From positions 744,001 through 808,000 of the forward strand of contig OZ252283.1 of the NCBI GenBank assembly GCA_965250025.1: DNA of 64,000 bases, in the 5' to 3' direction. Below the pieces are notes generated by a model. That model was not told where the DNA came from. It did not search any database and worked only from the letters and a program-made list of their open reading frames with translations. Positions 1 through 7,942 of this stretch are shown in pieces. Positions within the stretch are counted from its first letter, which is position 1. Every line of letters starts with the position of its first letter. Position numbers and translations under genes: made by a program. The stretch comes from CBDDLD01 sp965250025 (GTDB lineage: Bacteria; Bacteroidota; Bacteroidia; Flavobacteriales; Flavobacteriaceae).

Positions 1-1479
1 GATATCGGTTTTCGGGTTTGGTACAATGGTTTTTCCGTTTTCTACAAATAAGAAATCTTTTGCACCTTCTTTATTCACATAGTGTGTCCAATAGGCATTA
101 TGTGTTGATTTTGGGAGTGGTGTTACGGGGTATATCTTTTTTGGGGTATCTAAGTGGTACGAGACATAAAATGATGTGTTAGAAATGTCGTCATAGATTA
201 TGGCTTTTCTTTGGTCTACAAATACAATATGGTGATTGTTCTTGTTATAAGGTTTTCCGTTGATATATAAAAAATCCTTTTTCTTGGCGTTGATGTATAA
301 GAAGGAGTTATAACCCATGGATATGGTCTCGGCTTCCACCCAGGTTTTATCGGGTGCTGTTTTAAAGTTGGTTAATGCCATCAGGGTGTTGTTATCAGGA
401 TCTAACATAAAAGGAGCATCTTCTCCCATATAACCTAATCTGATGATACGCTCTGTAACATAATTATTGCCAGAAGGGTCTTTTAGGGTCCAGGTGTCTT
501 TGGTGAGGTCTCTGATAAAGCTATACGTGTTTCCGAATTTTGGAAATTTTAATTTAGCTCTGATTAGTTTATCTATATCATAATCGGTATAGCCTGTTAT
601 TGTACCATCACTATAGGTGATCTGACGTTGCTCAAAGTACTTAAGTGTGGTTGTTGGAAATTGATTACTGTTGGTAAATGTGGCTCTTGCAATCCAATTC
701 CCTTTGGCATCATACTTGTAATATTGTGAGCTTTCGGCGTATGTTTCGTTTGCCTCTCCTGCCGTAAAATAGTGATATACGTTATTGCCGTCTTTGTCAT
801 AATAGTTGATGTTTTTTCCAAGATTATTGCTTCTGCCTTTGGTTTCATAGTTGCTTGTTCTTTTTGAAACTTGCTGATCGTACCATTCTTCTGTGCCGTA
901 TGTAAAGTTTTCGGTTCTGGTAGATAGGTGTTTTTTTCCTGCAAAATCAAATATTTTTTTTTCTTCAAATACAATACGTCCCTTGTTATCATATTGTCGT
1001 TTTGCGTGACTCCTTTTTTCTTTAAACTGTGTGATATTTCCTTTTGGATCTGTAGTTAGTTCTATAGATGGTTTGGATTGACCGTTTTCATAAACGATTA
1101 TGGTGTTTTTTTTGAATTCTATGGTTTTTAGGGTTTCGCTGTTTTTTTCGTTGAGGTACACAACCTTTGCCAGTTTGCCATTATTATAGTAATATGTACT
1201 GGTACCTAATTTGGTATTGGTATTTGCTACTTTTTTTATCAGGCGCCCTTGCTCAAAAGCATAAGTGTTTGTTCCTCCAACATATAATTCATCAATGCTA
1301 TTGGTAGCATTGGTTTTCCAAACTAATTTTGAGATGTTAGAGCCTTTAAGTTCAAGACCAGATGTCGTGGTTTTAGTGATTTCCTCATAATCATATAAGA
1401 ATGGCTTTTGAGCATGCAATATGCATATCGCCATTACTGTAATTGCTAGTGTGGTATATAGGTGTGTTTTTGTTTTCAT
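1..1479 (-). CDS. Secreted YD-like repeat protein, C-terminus cut by window edge
   Basis: An ATG at 1479 opens a frame of 493 codons that stays open to the left edge, so the C-terminus is missing. The first ~24 residues form a Sec signal peptide (positive start, hydrophobic core, cleavage after LHA before QKPF). The body has short tyrosine-, asparagine- and glycine-rich repeats such as YYNNGKLAKVV, RQYDNKGRIVFEEK and YYKYDAKGNWIARATF, resembling RHS/YD and MORN-like antigen repeats. The minus-strand neighbour at 1941-2840 carries the same kind of motif (YTYDPYGNWVQCV), so the two are probably paralogues. The protein is probably periplasmic or surface-exposed. I cannot assign a specific function. 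Confidence 0.75.
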   Translation of the reverse strand, partial: MKTKTHLYTTLAITVMAICILHAQKPFLYDYEEITKTTTSGLELKGSNISKLVWKTNATNSIDELYVGGTNTYAFEQGRLIKKVANTNTKLGTSTYYYNNGKLAKVVYLNEKNSETLKTIEFKKNTIIVYENGQSKPSIELTTDPKGNITQFKEKRSHAKRQYDNKGRIVFEEKKIFDFAGKKHLSTRTENFTYGTEEWYDQQVSKRTSNYETKGRSNNLGKNINYYDKDGNNVYHYFTAGEANETYAESSQYYKYDAKGNWIARATFTNSNQFPTTTLKYFEQRQITYSDGTITGYTDYDIDKLIRAKLKFPKFGNTYSFIRDLTKDTWTLKDPSGNNYVTERIIRLGYMGEDAPFMLDPDNNTLMALTNFKTAPDKTWVEAETISMGYNSFLYINAKKKDFLYINGKPYNKNNHHIVFVDQRKAIIYDDISNTSFYVSYHLDTPKKIYPVTPLPKSTHNAYWTHYVNKEGAKDFLFVENGKTIVPNPKTDI

Positions 1480-1494
1480 GATGGTTATAATTTT

Positions 1495-1941
1495 CTAATC
1501 CATAAAATTAATTTTCACCATTACTGCTATGAGTGAAATGACTAAAAAGACTATGGCGCTTATAAAAAACCAGAGGCCTTTACGAGAGATGTTAGCCTTC
1601 TCGGTTTTACTTTTAGTATTGAACTCGGTGATGATGTTTTGATAATTGCTCTCTTTACCTATAGTATATCGTATTAAAGGGTAAACTCCGGCAAATAAAA
1701 GCAATCCCACAAATCGCCCTATGAATTTTCCGTTACTGTTTCCAAATGTTCGTTTAAAGCATTTATCAAGATCTCTTTCAACATCGGGGAAAAACGCTAT
1801 TAGTAAAAAGAAAAGGGCTAATAATAATATGACTAAGGCTATGGTCAATAAGATCGTACCTATCTTTTTTGCCATATCGGCTTTCCCTTTAGGTTCCAGC
1901 TCATAATATTGATTGCAATAAAGTGCTTTAAATACATTCAT
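1495..1941 (-). CDS. Small membrane protein, three predicted TM helices
   Basis: This 148-residue protein has hydrophobic segments at about residues 28-50 (LLTIALVILLLALFFLLIAF), 73-92 and 121-145, joined by basic and polar loops. It should be an inner-membrane protein. I do not recognise the family. Its ATG (1941-1939) overlaps the TGA of the upstream secreted-protein gene (1943-1941) as TGATG, so the two are probably translationally coupled. It ends 15 bases before the start of the next YD-like gene. The order YD-like protein, membrane protein, YD-like protein on one strand suggests one operon, with the membrane protein possibly anchoring or exporting its neighbours; that role is inference. 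Confidence 0.7.
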   Translation of the reverse strand: MNVFKALYCNQYYELEPKGKADMAKKIGTILLTIALVILLLALFFLLIAFFPDVERDLDKCFKRTFGNSNGKFIGRFVGLLLFAGVYPLIRYTIGKESNYQNIITEFNTKSKTEKANISRKGLWFFISAIVFLVISLIAVMVKINFMD

Positions 1942-2840
1942 CAGTTCTGTTGTTCTATGACTGTGTTTACAAAAACAGGATCATATGCTGTATTTCCTGT
2001 ACTTTCACCATCCTTATACGTTAACTCCCTACCCGTGTATATTGTAGTAGAAAGTGTGTTTTCTCTGTCTATTTCGTTAAATGTTACTTGTACACATTGT
2101 ACCCAATTACCGTATGGATCATAGGTGTAATGGTATTGGGTAATTGTTGAAGGTTGATAGCTCCTGTACATGAGCTTATCATTAGATGTTTTTGAGATCA
2201 ATAATCCGGCGTCATTGTAGCTGTATTTTTCTATTTTGAATCCAGAAATCCGTTTTTCAATAAGATGGCCATTGCTGTGATAGGTCTTTTCATGATTGGT
2301 ATCATATTTCTTATAGATGACCTCAGTTATGGTAGTGTCTGTATGCTTTTCCAACCAGCGAATTTCTCGCTTTCCATTGAGTTCAAAAGAGAATTCCACT
2401 CTGTTGAAAGTGCTTAAGCGTCCTTCTGTCTTAAACGCTTTTTTGGGATAAAAAAAGTGGAGCCCCTCATAATCGATTTTTTTGAAAGTTAATGAAGAAT
2501 CTATGGTCATCTGATCATCTTTAAAGCGCTTATAGTGCATGATAAAATTCCGTTTTGACCTAGAGTGCTTATAATTGTATACGTGTTTGATCTTATGTTT
2601 TAGGTATTCTTCGCTTATGGATGTTGCTACACCATTTTTCAAAGTAACGGTTTCTATCTTGTTGGGTAAAGTGTCTCTTTTTAAAGCGTGTATTGCATAC
2701 GAATAGGACTTGATAGCTGTTACTTGTTCTGATACCTGATGGTATTTTTGGGCAATAAAAGAAGTTTGTGAAAAGCCACCTGCTGAGCATGCCAATACAC
2801 TAATAATTATTACAATCTTTGTTTGTATAGGGTTCACCAC
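1941..2840 (-). CDS. Secreted YD-like repeat protein
   Basis: The 299-residue product has a Sec signal peptide (hydrophobic core KIVIIISVLACSAGG, likely cleavage near FSQ-T). Tyr/Gly/Asn-rich strands follow, including KTYHSNGHLIEKRISG, KYSYNDAGLLISKTS and YTYDPYGNWVQCV, typical of YD/RHS-like or MORN-like beta repeats. The same YDxxGNW motif occurs in the gene ending this cluster at 1-1479, which points to paralogy. No T9SS sorting domain is visible at the C-terminus. A cysteine in the signal region (VLAC) is a poor lipobox, so lipoprotein status is doubtful. It overlaps the following small membrane-protein gene by three bases. Its function is unknown. Confidence 0.7.
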   Translation of the reverse strand: MVNPIQTKIVIIISVLACSAGGFSQTSFIAQKYHQVSEQVTAIKSYSYAIHALKRDTLPNKIETVTLKNGVATSISEEYLKHKIKHVYNYKHSRSKRNFIMHYKRFKDDQMTIDSSLTFKKIDYEGLHFFYPKKAFKTEGRLSTFNRVEFSFELNGKREIRWLEKHTDTTITEVIYKKYDTNHEKTYHSNGHLIEKRISGFKIEKYSYNDAGLLISKTSNDKLMYRSYQPSTITQYHYTYDPYGNWVQCVQVTFNEIDRENTLSTTIYTGRELTYKDGESTGNTAYDPVFVNTVIEQQN

Positions 2841-3223
2841 AATTCAGATTTCATATGAAATGGTAAGTACCCAAAAAATATGCAATAAGTAAATACGATT
2901 AAATGCGTATATTAATGTTTATGCTGTGGCTGTTTTTTTGTTTTATGGAAAGGGTTAAACTACCGAGCAAAGCGAACAGATGAATTCCATTTAGTACAAT
3001 AGATTTCTATGAATACATCTGCACTATCTGGTTTTTTGTCACTCGTCACAGACGAGCGCCAGTGGGTAATATATTAATGAACGAAGAAAATCAATAATTA
3101 AATATTTCATTAACTATTGATTTTTAATTATATCTCATGTCCTAATTTGAGATGTTACCGAACTTCTTTATTCTATAATTTCATTACACTATACCAGTTT
3201 ATAAGAATTTAAATATTAGATTT
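2841..3223. other. Intergenic region, 383 bases, no gene seen
   Basis: The sequence is AT-rich with no credible reading frame. It separates the response-regulator gene (ending at 3224) from the start of the YD-like secreted-protein gene (2840), both on the minus strand. The promoter of the secreted-protein operon should lie near 2850-2900, but I found no perfect TAnnTTTG element. The one conspicuous element is a short GC-rich inverted repeat at 3040-3064, listed separately. Confidence 0.5.
3040..3064. repeat. GC-rich REP-like inverted repeat
   Basis: CTCGTC (3042-3047) and GACGAG (3051-3056) form a perfect 6-bp stem around a 3-base ACA loop. They are followed by CGCC and flanked by CACT on the left and AGTG on the right. 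In an intergenic region that is otherwise strongly AT-rich, this compact GC-rich hairpin looks like a repetitive extragenic palindrome. A genome-wide copy count is needed to prove that, and only one copy is in this window. It could instead be a weak terminator or processing hairpin for the gene cluster; there is no adjoining T-tract. Confidence 0.4.
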
Positions 3224-3826
3224 TTATCTCCCAAATTTCTTTAGGAACTCTTGTTTATTTTGGATGTGGAGTTTTTCATAGATGTTGCGTACATGTATTT
3301 TTATAGTGTTAACAGATAAGTGCAATTCTTCAGCGATAACAGCATAGCTTTTACCTTTTGCCAAAATTTGTAATACTTCATTTTCGCGTTTACTCAGTTC
3401 TTCTTGTTTAGGTGTTTGGAAATAAGAAATTACTTTTCGTGCAATTTTACTACTCATAGGAGACCCACCGTTTAATGCTTGATCTATGGCGCTTAGTAAC
3501 TCTTTAGGTGTTATGTTTTTTGTTAAGTAACCTATAGCACCAGCCGAAAGTGCATTGAAAATATAATCGGAATCATCATAAACACTGATAACTATTGATT
3601 TAATATTTGAATTGATGTTATAGAGATGTTTTATGCCTTCAATGCCATTCATATAAGGTAATTTGATGTCTACAATAGCAATATCTGGGTGTTGCGTTTT
3701 ACAAAATGCCAACGCGTTTTCACAATCATTAAAAGTGCCTATAACCTTATGATGTGAATCTTCAATAATTTCTTGAAATGAGCTAAGGATGCTGTTGTTG
3801 TCTTCTATAATAATTACAGATGCCAT
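3224..3826 (-). CDS. NarL/LuxR-family response regulator
   Basis: The 200-residue protein has two domains. An N-terminal receiver domain (about 1-120) carries the acidic pocket E8-D9, phospho-acceptor D53 (IVDIKLP), S81 and K103 (YLTKN). A C-terminal LuxR-type helix-turn-helix (about 140-195) has the pattern LSKRENEVLQILAKGKS followed by HLSVNTIKIHVRNIYEKL. All catalytic receiver residues are present. It starts five bases after the stop of the sensor kinase at 3832-6702, so the pair forms a classic two-component operon. The kinase should phosphorylate D53 and the HTH then bind promoters as a dimer. The targets are unknown; the neighbouring secreted-protein and hydrolase genes are candidates by position only. 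Confidence 0.92.
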   Translation of the reverse strand: MASVIIIEDNNSILSSFQEIIEDSHHKVIGTFNDCENALAFCKTQHPDIAIVDIKLPYMNGIEGIKHLYNINSNIKSIVISVYDDSDYIFNALSAGAIGYLTKNITPKELLSAIDQALNGGSPMSSKIARKVISYFQTPKQEELSKRENEVLQILAKGKSYAVIAEELHLSVNTIKIHVRNIYEKLHIQNKQEFLKKFGR

Positions 3827-3831
3827 GCTTT

Positions 3832-6702
3832 TTAAGTTGTATTTAATATTGTGTTAAATGTTATAATGGTCCCTTCAATTGTGCGTAAGGTTAGTTTACC
3901 ATTGATAGAGTTGGCACGTTCTTTCATGTTTTTAATCCCATTAATGTGGTTGATATCTGAAATATTAAATCCAATACCATTATCACTAAAGCTTATATTT
4001 AAAACATTATTTTTAATATCTATATTTAAAATGACTTCAGTTGCTTTACTATGTTTATAACTATTAGTCATGGCTTCCTTAAATATAAGGATCAATTGTT
4101 TGTTCCAATAATAAGGCATTTCGATGCTATGTTCTGGGATATTATGATTGCTTTTAAATACGATCATGGTATTAGCAAATAATTGTTCGCCAAATTCAGA
4201 TAAATATAATTGAAGCTCATTTAGGGTGTTGTGTTTATGGTTTAGTGTCCATATGAAATCTCGCATGCCATCGTATAAGTCATCGGCGTCTTTATGAATT
4301 TGTTTGATGCGTTTGGAGGTTTTTTTAGTATAAATTTCACCTTGTTTTAATAATAAATTTGATGTTATAGAAATACTAGCTAGTTTGTTCCCTAAATCAT
4401 CATGGAAATCTTTAGCAATCTGATGGCGGACATTGCGCAATTCTTCTTGTAAGCTTTCTTTTTCTTGAAGTGTTTTGCGGTATTTTTTGTTTCGTTTCTC
4501 GGATGCTTTAAGACGTTTGTAAATTGTATAGATAACAAGGCCCATGACAAAGCAAATAACAAGGGCTATGAGTAAGGGTTGCTTGTACCATACATTACGC
4601 AAACCAAACGAAAATGTTTTGGAGTATAACCATGAAGATGAAGCATCTTTTGCTCTGAATTTTATCGTATAATTACCCTGTTTTAACTGACTGAAGTCAA
4701 TGTGCTTAGATTGTGTTTTTTGCCAATTTTGATTGTTTAATTGATATTCAAACTCAATAGATTCTGGATTGTTATAGTTAATGATGTCAATAAAAAAACG
4801 GGTGTTGTCCTGTGTTATTAATAAATTAGAAGAGGATTTAGCTTCAAACGGTTTCTTATTGTTAAATATAAAAAGACCATTATTTCCTGTTGCATATATT
4901 TTGTTTTTATATTCGGTAATTTTAGTTATAAAGCTAGACAATTGCCCTTTGTTTTTATCAATGATATAAAATTGGTTTTGATACATAACATTGAGCCCTT
5001 TTTGTGTACCAACCCATAAAACATTGTGTTGGTCTATAAACAAGTCATTAATATGGTTACTTAATAGGCCATCATTGCTAGTGTAGCGTTTTAGTTTATT
5101 CTTTTTTAATGAAATTAATCCCATGTCACTTGCCAAGAAAAAACCGTTGTCGTATACAATAATATCATGGAACTTGTTGGTAAGATATCCATGTTTCTTA
5201 TTCCATTTCTTTAGCAGTTTACCCGTAATAGCATCAAAAATATAAATGCCAATACGATCATAAATCACGTATATTTTGTTTTTATGTTTAATGGCATTTC
5301 TTATATAGGAATCAAAATCATGGACTTGGCGTGTATGTGTTTTTTTACCGTTAGTAAAAACAATTACACTATTATTTTTAAACTCTAAAGTCTTATTTTT
5401 ATGATTGAATCGATATGATTTGCTTTTTGTGGTTTTAATCGTTGCACCAGAAGCTAACATTTTAGCATTAAGTTGTTTATCATAAGCAATTAAGTTTAAT
5501 GTGTTTTTTAAGGTGTCTGCTTGCAGATTTTCTATATGAAAGGGAATAGTAATGCTTGATGATAAGCTATCGTTTTTTAATAGATACAATCTGTTTGGCG
5601 ATATCATATAAATAGCATCTTTTAAAATAGCGATATCTCTTAAGTCAGGTGATTTAAATACTGTGCTGCTTAAAAATTTCATTTTTGTTTTAGGTAAATA
5701 ATAAACGCCTTGACCATAAGTGCTTATCCATAAGTCAGAGTTGTTGTCTATTAAAATATCAGACACAAAGGCGGTAATATCTAATTGTTTGCTTAGATTT
5801 TTAAGTGTTTTGTTTTTAGTATTATAGTTATAAGCCTCTCGTGTCCCAGTATCGTGATTGTAAGCAATAAAATAAAATTGATATTGGTTTATTTCAAGAT
5901 TAAATATACTGTGATTTGGCAAACTAAAAACAATACTATCATGCAGTCTGTCGTTTTTATAACGATAAATGGTATTATATGAGCCAACATAGAGGTTATC
6001 TGTTTCCTGCTTTGCGATACAATGTATTACTTTATTTTTTAGAGTATCATAAAATTGTGGTAATAAGCTGTCTTTTTCTAGAATATATAATCCCTTTATA
6101 TTATTAAGTGATGCGTTAGACGTTTCTTGGTTAAATACATAAGCATTTTGTTTAATGCATTTTAGTTTTGCGTTAATCGATATGTCTTGTTTACTTAAAC
6201 GCTTTAGTTTTGGCTGGTTTGGGTTAGTAATTATTAATTGGTCTTCTGAGTGTTGATTAATGTTGTATCGTCCTATACGACCGTTCGTATAGGCGTAAAA
6301 AATAGAATCGTTGCCTTTTAAAACCGTATGCATTTTTGATAAGCCGTTTTGGCTATCTTTATAAAAAGGCACCCAAATAGTATCGTTTTTTAAACGGTGC
6401 AAACCTTCGCCCCAAGTGGCAATAAAGAAATCATCAGGTTGATGTTCTACAATATCAATAACATAGTTAGACTTTAGCCCATTTTCATAGGAATAATTTT
6501 TAAAGCTACTACCATTAAATCTTGATAACCCATCGTCTGTACCTATCCAAACGTAGCCTTTACTATCTTGAATAATTTGATAAGTGATATCGTGCGCTAG
6601 ACCATCATTGGTAGTGTAATGTTTAAAAAAAAGCTGTTGTGCATTTACAAAGGAAGTAAAGCATATATAGAGTGTTGCGAGTATTTTATAGTATGATTGT
6701 AT
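3832..6702 (-). CDS. Sensor histidine kinase with periplasmic beta-propeller; apparent ATA start
   Basis: The domains in order are: a signal peptide (QSYYKILATLYICFTSFVNA); a Reg_prop two-bladed-propeller sensor opening with HYTTNDGLAHDITYQIIQDS and YVWIGTDDGLSRF; a Y_Y_Y domain; one TM helix at about 709-731; a HisKA_3 dimerisation domain with phospho-acceptor H767 (DFHDDLGNKLASI); and a HATPase domain with N-box KEAMTNSYKHS and G-box DNGIGF. The family, like most of its kind, senses periplasmic ligands and phosphorylates the downstream LuxR-type regulator. Oddly, the frame from the upstream stop (6717-6715) has no ATG, GTG or TTG until TTG at 6402, which would delete the signal peptide and the first blade motifs. 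The only near-cognate codon in front of the signal peptide is ATA at 6702-6700, which I took as the start (956 aa). A -7 element lies 19 bases upstream of it. Confidence 0.85.
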   Translation of the reverse strand: MQSYYKILATLYICFTSFVNAQQLFFKHYTTNDGLAHDITYQIIQDSKGYVWIGTDDGLSRFNGSSFKNYSYENGLKSNYVIDIVEHQPDDFFIATWGEGLHRLKNDTIWVPFYKDSQNGLSKMHTVLKGNDSIFYAYTNGRIGRYNINQHSEDQLIITNPNQPKLKRLSKQDISINAKLKCIKQNAYVFNQETSNASLNNIKGLYILEKDSLLPQFYDTLKNKVIHCIAKQETDNLYVGSYNTIYRYKNDRLHDSIVFSLPNHSIFNLEINQYQFYFIAYNHDTGTREAYNYNTKNKTLKNLSKQLDITAFVSDILIDNNSDLWISTYGQGVYYLPKTKMKFLSSTVFKSPDLRDIAILKDAIYMISPNRLYLLKNDSLSSSITIPFHIENLQADTLKNTLNLIAYDKQLNAKMLASGATIKTTKSKSYRFNHKNKTLEFKNNSVIVFTNGKKTHTRQVHDFDSYIRNAIKHKNKIYVIYDRIGIYIFDAITGKLLKKWNKKHGYLTNKFHDIIVYDNGFFLASDMGLISLKKNKLKRYTSNDGLLSNHINDLFIDQHNVLWVGTQKGLNVMYQNQFYIIDKNKGQLSSFITKITEYKNKIYATGNNGLFIFNNKKPFEAKSSSNLLITQDNTRFFIDIINYNNPESIEFEYQLNNQNWQKTQSKHIDFSQLKQGNYTIKFRAKDASSSWLYSKTFSFGLRNVWYKQPLLIALVICFVMGLVIYTIYKRLKASEKRNKKYRKTLQEKESLQEELRNVRHQIAKDFHDDLGNKLASISITSNLLLKQGEIYTKKTSKRIKQIHKDADDLYDGMRDFIWTLNHKHNTLNELQLYLSEFGEQLFANTMIVFKSNHNIPEHSIEMPYYWNKQLILIFKEAMTNSYKHSKATEVILNIDIKNNVLNISFSDNGIGFNISDINHINGIKNMKERANSINGKLTLRTIEGTIITFNTILNTT

Positions 6703-6721
6703 GGCTTTTTGATTTTATGAA

Positions 6722-6755
6722 CAAAGATAATGTAATGGCAAATTTAAGTTCTCAA
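6722..6755 (-). promoter_or_regulatory. Promoter of the sensor kinase/regulator operon
   Basis: On the minus strand TATCTTTG (6729-6722) matches the Bacteroidota -7 consensus TAnnTTTG perfectly. A TTG at 6755-6753 lies 23 bases upstream as a possible -33 element. The -7 box is 19 bases from the ATA proposed as the start codon. That is the same spacing seen before dapD, def and spoT in this window, which supports the start choice. Confidence 0.6.
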
Positions 6756-6818
6756 GTATTTATATTATGTTTTTATCATTTAGGGGTTTATGGTTTTTGC
6801 ACTGCATTATCATAGTGT

Positions 6819-7850
6819 TTAGTTATGTTCTGTCCATGTAATAAAACTTTTAAAAATATCATTCCAATTATCCTTTCCTGTTTGTAGGTTTGTAAAACTA
6901 TGGTCGCATCCAACACAGACGTTAAACGATAGATTTTTCTTGTCGAGTCTTGCAAATTCCAGGGGGATTAAGTAATTGCTCTCAATAGGCGAACTTTCAT
7001 CTTCGGTACCGACTTGAATATAAATAGGAATATCGATTTTAACCAAATGATTTATAGTCGGTTCTGCATAACTCCACCAGCGTTTATTTGGATATTCGGA
7101 AAATTCATTTTTGTTTGAGGGTACTGTGTTTAGGGAATCTTTAATAATGCCTTGAAATTGTTTTATCAGTTGACTTATATTTTTTTGAGTTATAGAATCT
7201 GATTGCTCTCCTTTTAAATTAGCTTTTCTATTAAAAAGAATAAAATCAAAAAAATCGGGCAAAGCACTACCACCCCAAACCCCAAGATGGGTTATTTTCT
7301 TATTTACCGTTGCCAATTTTGGCGCAACAAAAGCACCTTCAGAATGGCCATAAACTATCAATTTTTTTGGTGTAAATAGGTTTTTAGTTATATGACTTAT
7401 GACACTGTTTGCGCAAAAAACCCTATAGTCTAAAGAATTAAGTTTGTTGTATTTTTCTAAATCTATTTGTCCGTGACCTTTAATAACAGGTGTTGCAGGT
7501 AGCCCTATGATTACAAAAATATAATCATCATTAAGATGCAAGTAATCCTGAGGAAAATAACTCAAATAGGAATAGCCTTCTTTGATTTTTTTTATTTCGA
7601 AGAAAGGCTCAGGAACTGGTGTTGTTCCTTGCAAATAGATAACTACCTTGCTGGGGGTTGAGTTTCTTTTTTGATGAGCATAATACCGAATGGTATCGTT
7701 TTCAACAGGGATAGTATATTCTTTAAACCCAAATCTGCTAAGTGTTTTTTCTTTCAAGTTTTGTGTTTGTGCATTTACTTGAGCGATGCAAAAAAACACA
7801 ATTAAGAAAAATGACAGTGTGTTTTTTATTACGTTAAGTGTCGTTTTCAT
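6819..7850 (-). CDS. Secreted alpha/beta hydrolase
   Basis: The 343-residue protein has a Sec signal peptide (SFFLIVFFCIAQVNA then QTQN) and an alpha/beta-hydrolase fold. The nucleophile elbow is YGHSEG with S170. The acid is probably D284 (VGTEDESSP) and the base H317 (VGCDHSF). An oxyanion-hole-type segment YLQGTTPVPEPF lies near residue 75. It is therefore probably a periplasmic or outer-membrane-facing esterase, lipase or peptidase of the prolyl-oligopeptidase-like kind; the substrate cannot be told. It follows the S41 peptidase gene on the same strand after a 92-base gap that holds an imperfect hairpin, and precedes the kinase operon, which has its own promoter. Confidence 0.8.
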   Translation of the reverse strand: MKTTLNVIKNTLSFFLIVFFCIAQVNAQTQNLKEKTLSRFGFKEYTIPVENDTIRYYAHQKRNSTPSKVVIYLQGTTPVPEPFFEIKKIKEGYSYLSYFPQDYLHLNDDYIFVIIGLPATPVIKGHGQIDLEKYNKLNSLDYRVFCANSVISHITKNLFTPKKLIVYGHSEGAFVAPKLATVNKKITHLGVWGGSALPDFFDFILFNRKANLKGEQSDSITQKNISQLIKQFQGIIKDSLNTVPSNKNEFSEYPNKRWWSYAEPTINHLVKIDIPIYIQVGTEDESSPIESNYLIPLEFARLDKKNLSFNVCVGCDHSFTNLQTGKDNWNDIFKSFITWTEHN

Positions 7851-7879
7851 AGTTTACTTTTTGGTTTCAAATAGTTGTT

Positions 7880-7914
7880 ATTCCGCTAACATTAAGGATA
7901 ATGCATTGCGGAAT
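7880..7914. other. Imperfect inverted repeat between peptidase and hydrolase genes
   Basis: ATTCCGC (7880-7886) and GCGGAAT (7908-7914) are perfect 7-bp arms. The partly complementary interior (TAACATTA ... TAATGCATT) could lengthen the stem. It lies between the S41 peptidase stop and the hydrolase start on the minus strand. No T-run follows it, so it may be a processing or attenuating hairpin rather than an intrinsic terminator. Confidence 0.35.
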
Positions 7915-7942
7915 TCGTAGCTATCAATCAAGGGTGTTTTTA

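Noticed and set aside
597..992. 131-codon minus-strand frame rich in Thr, Lys and His
   Set aside because: It is an out-of-frame shadow of the longer minus-strand secreted-protein gene, whose frame has a signal peptide and repeats.
6403..6702. Start of the sensor kinase at TTG 6402
   Set aside because: It would remove the signal peptide and the first conserved propeller motifs that are plainly encoded upstream in the same frame.
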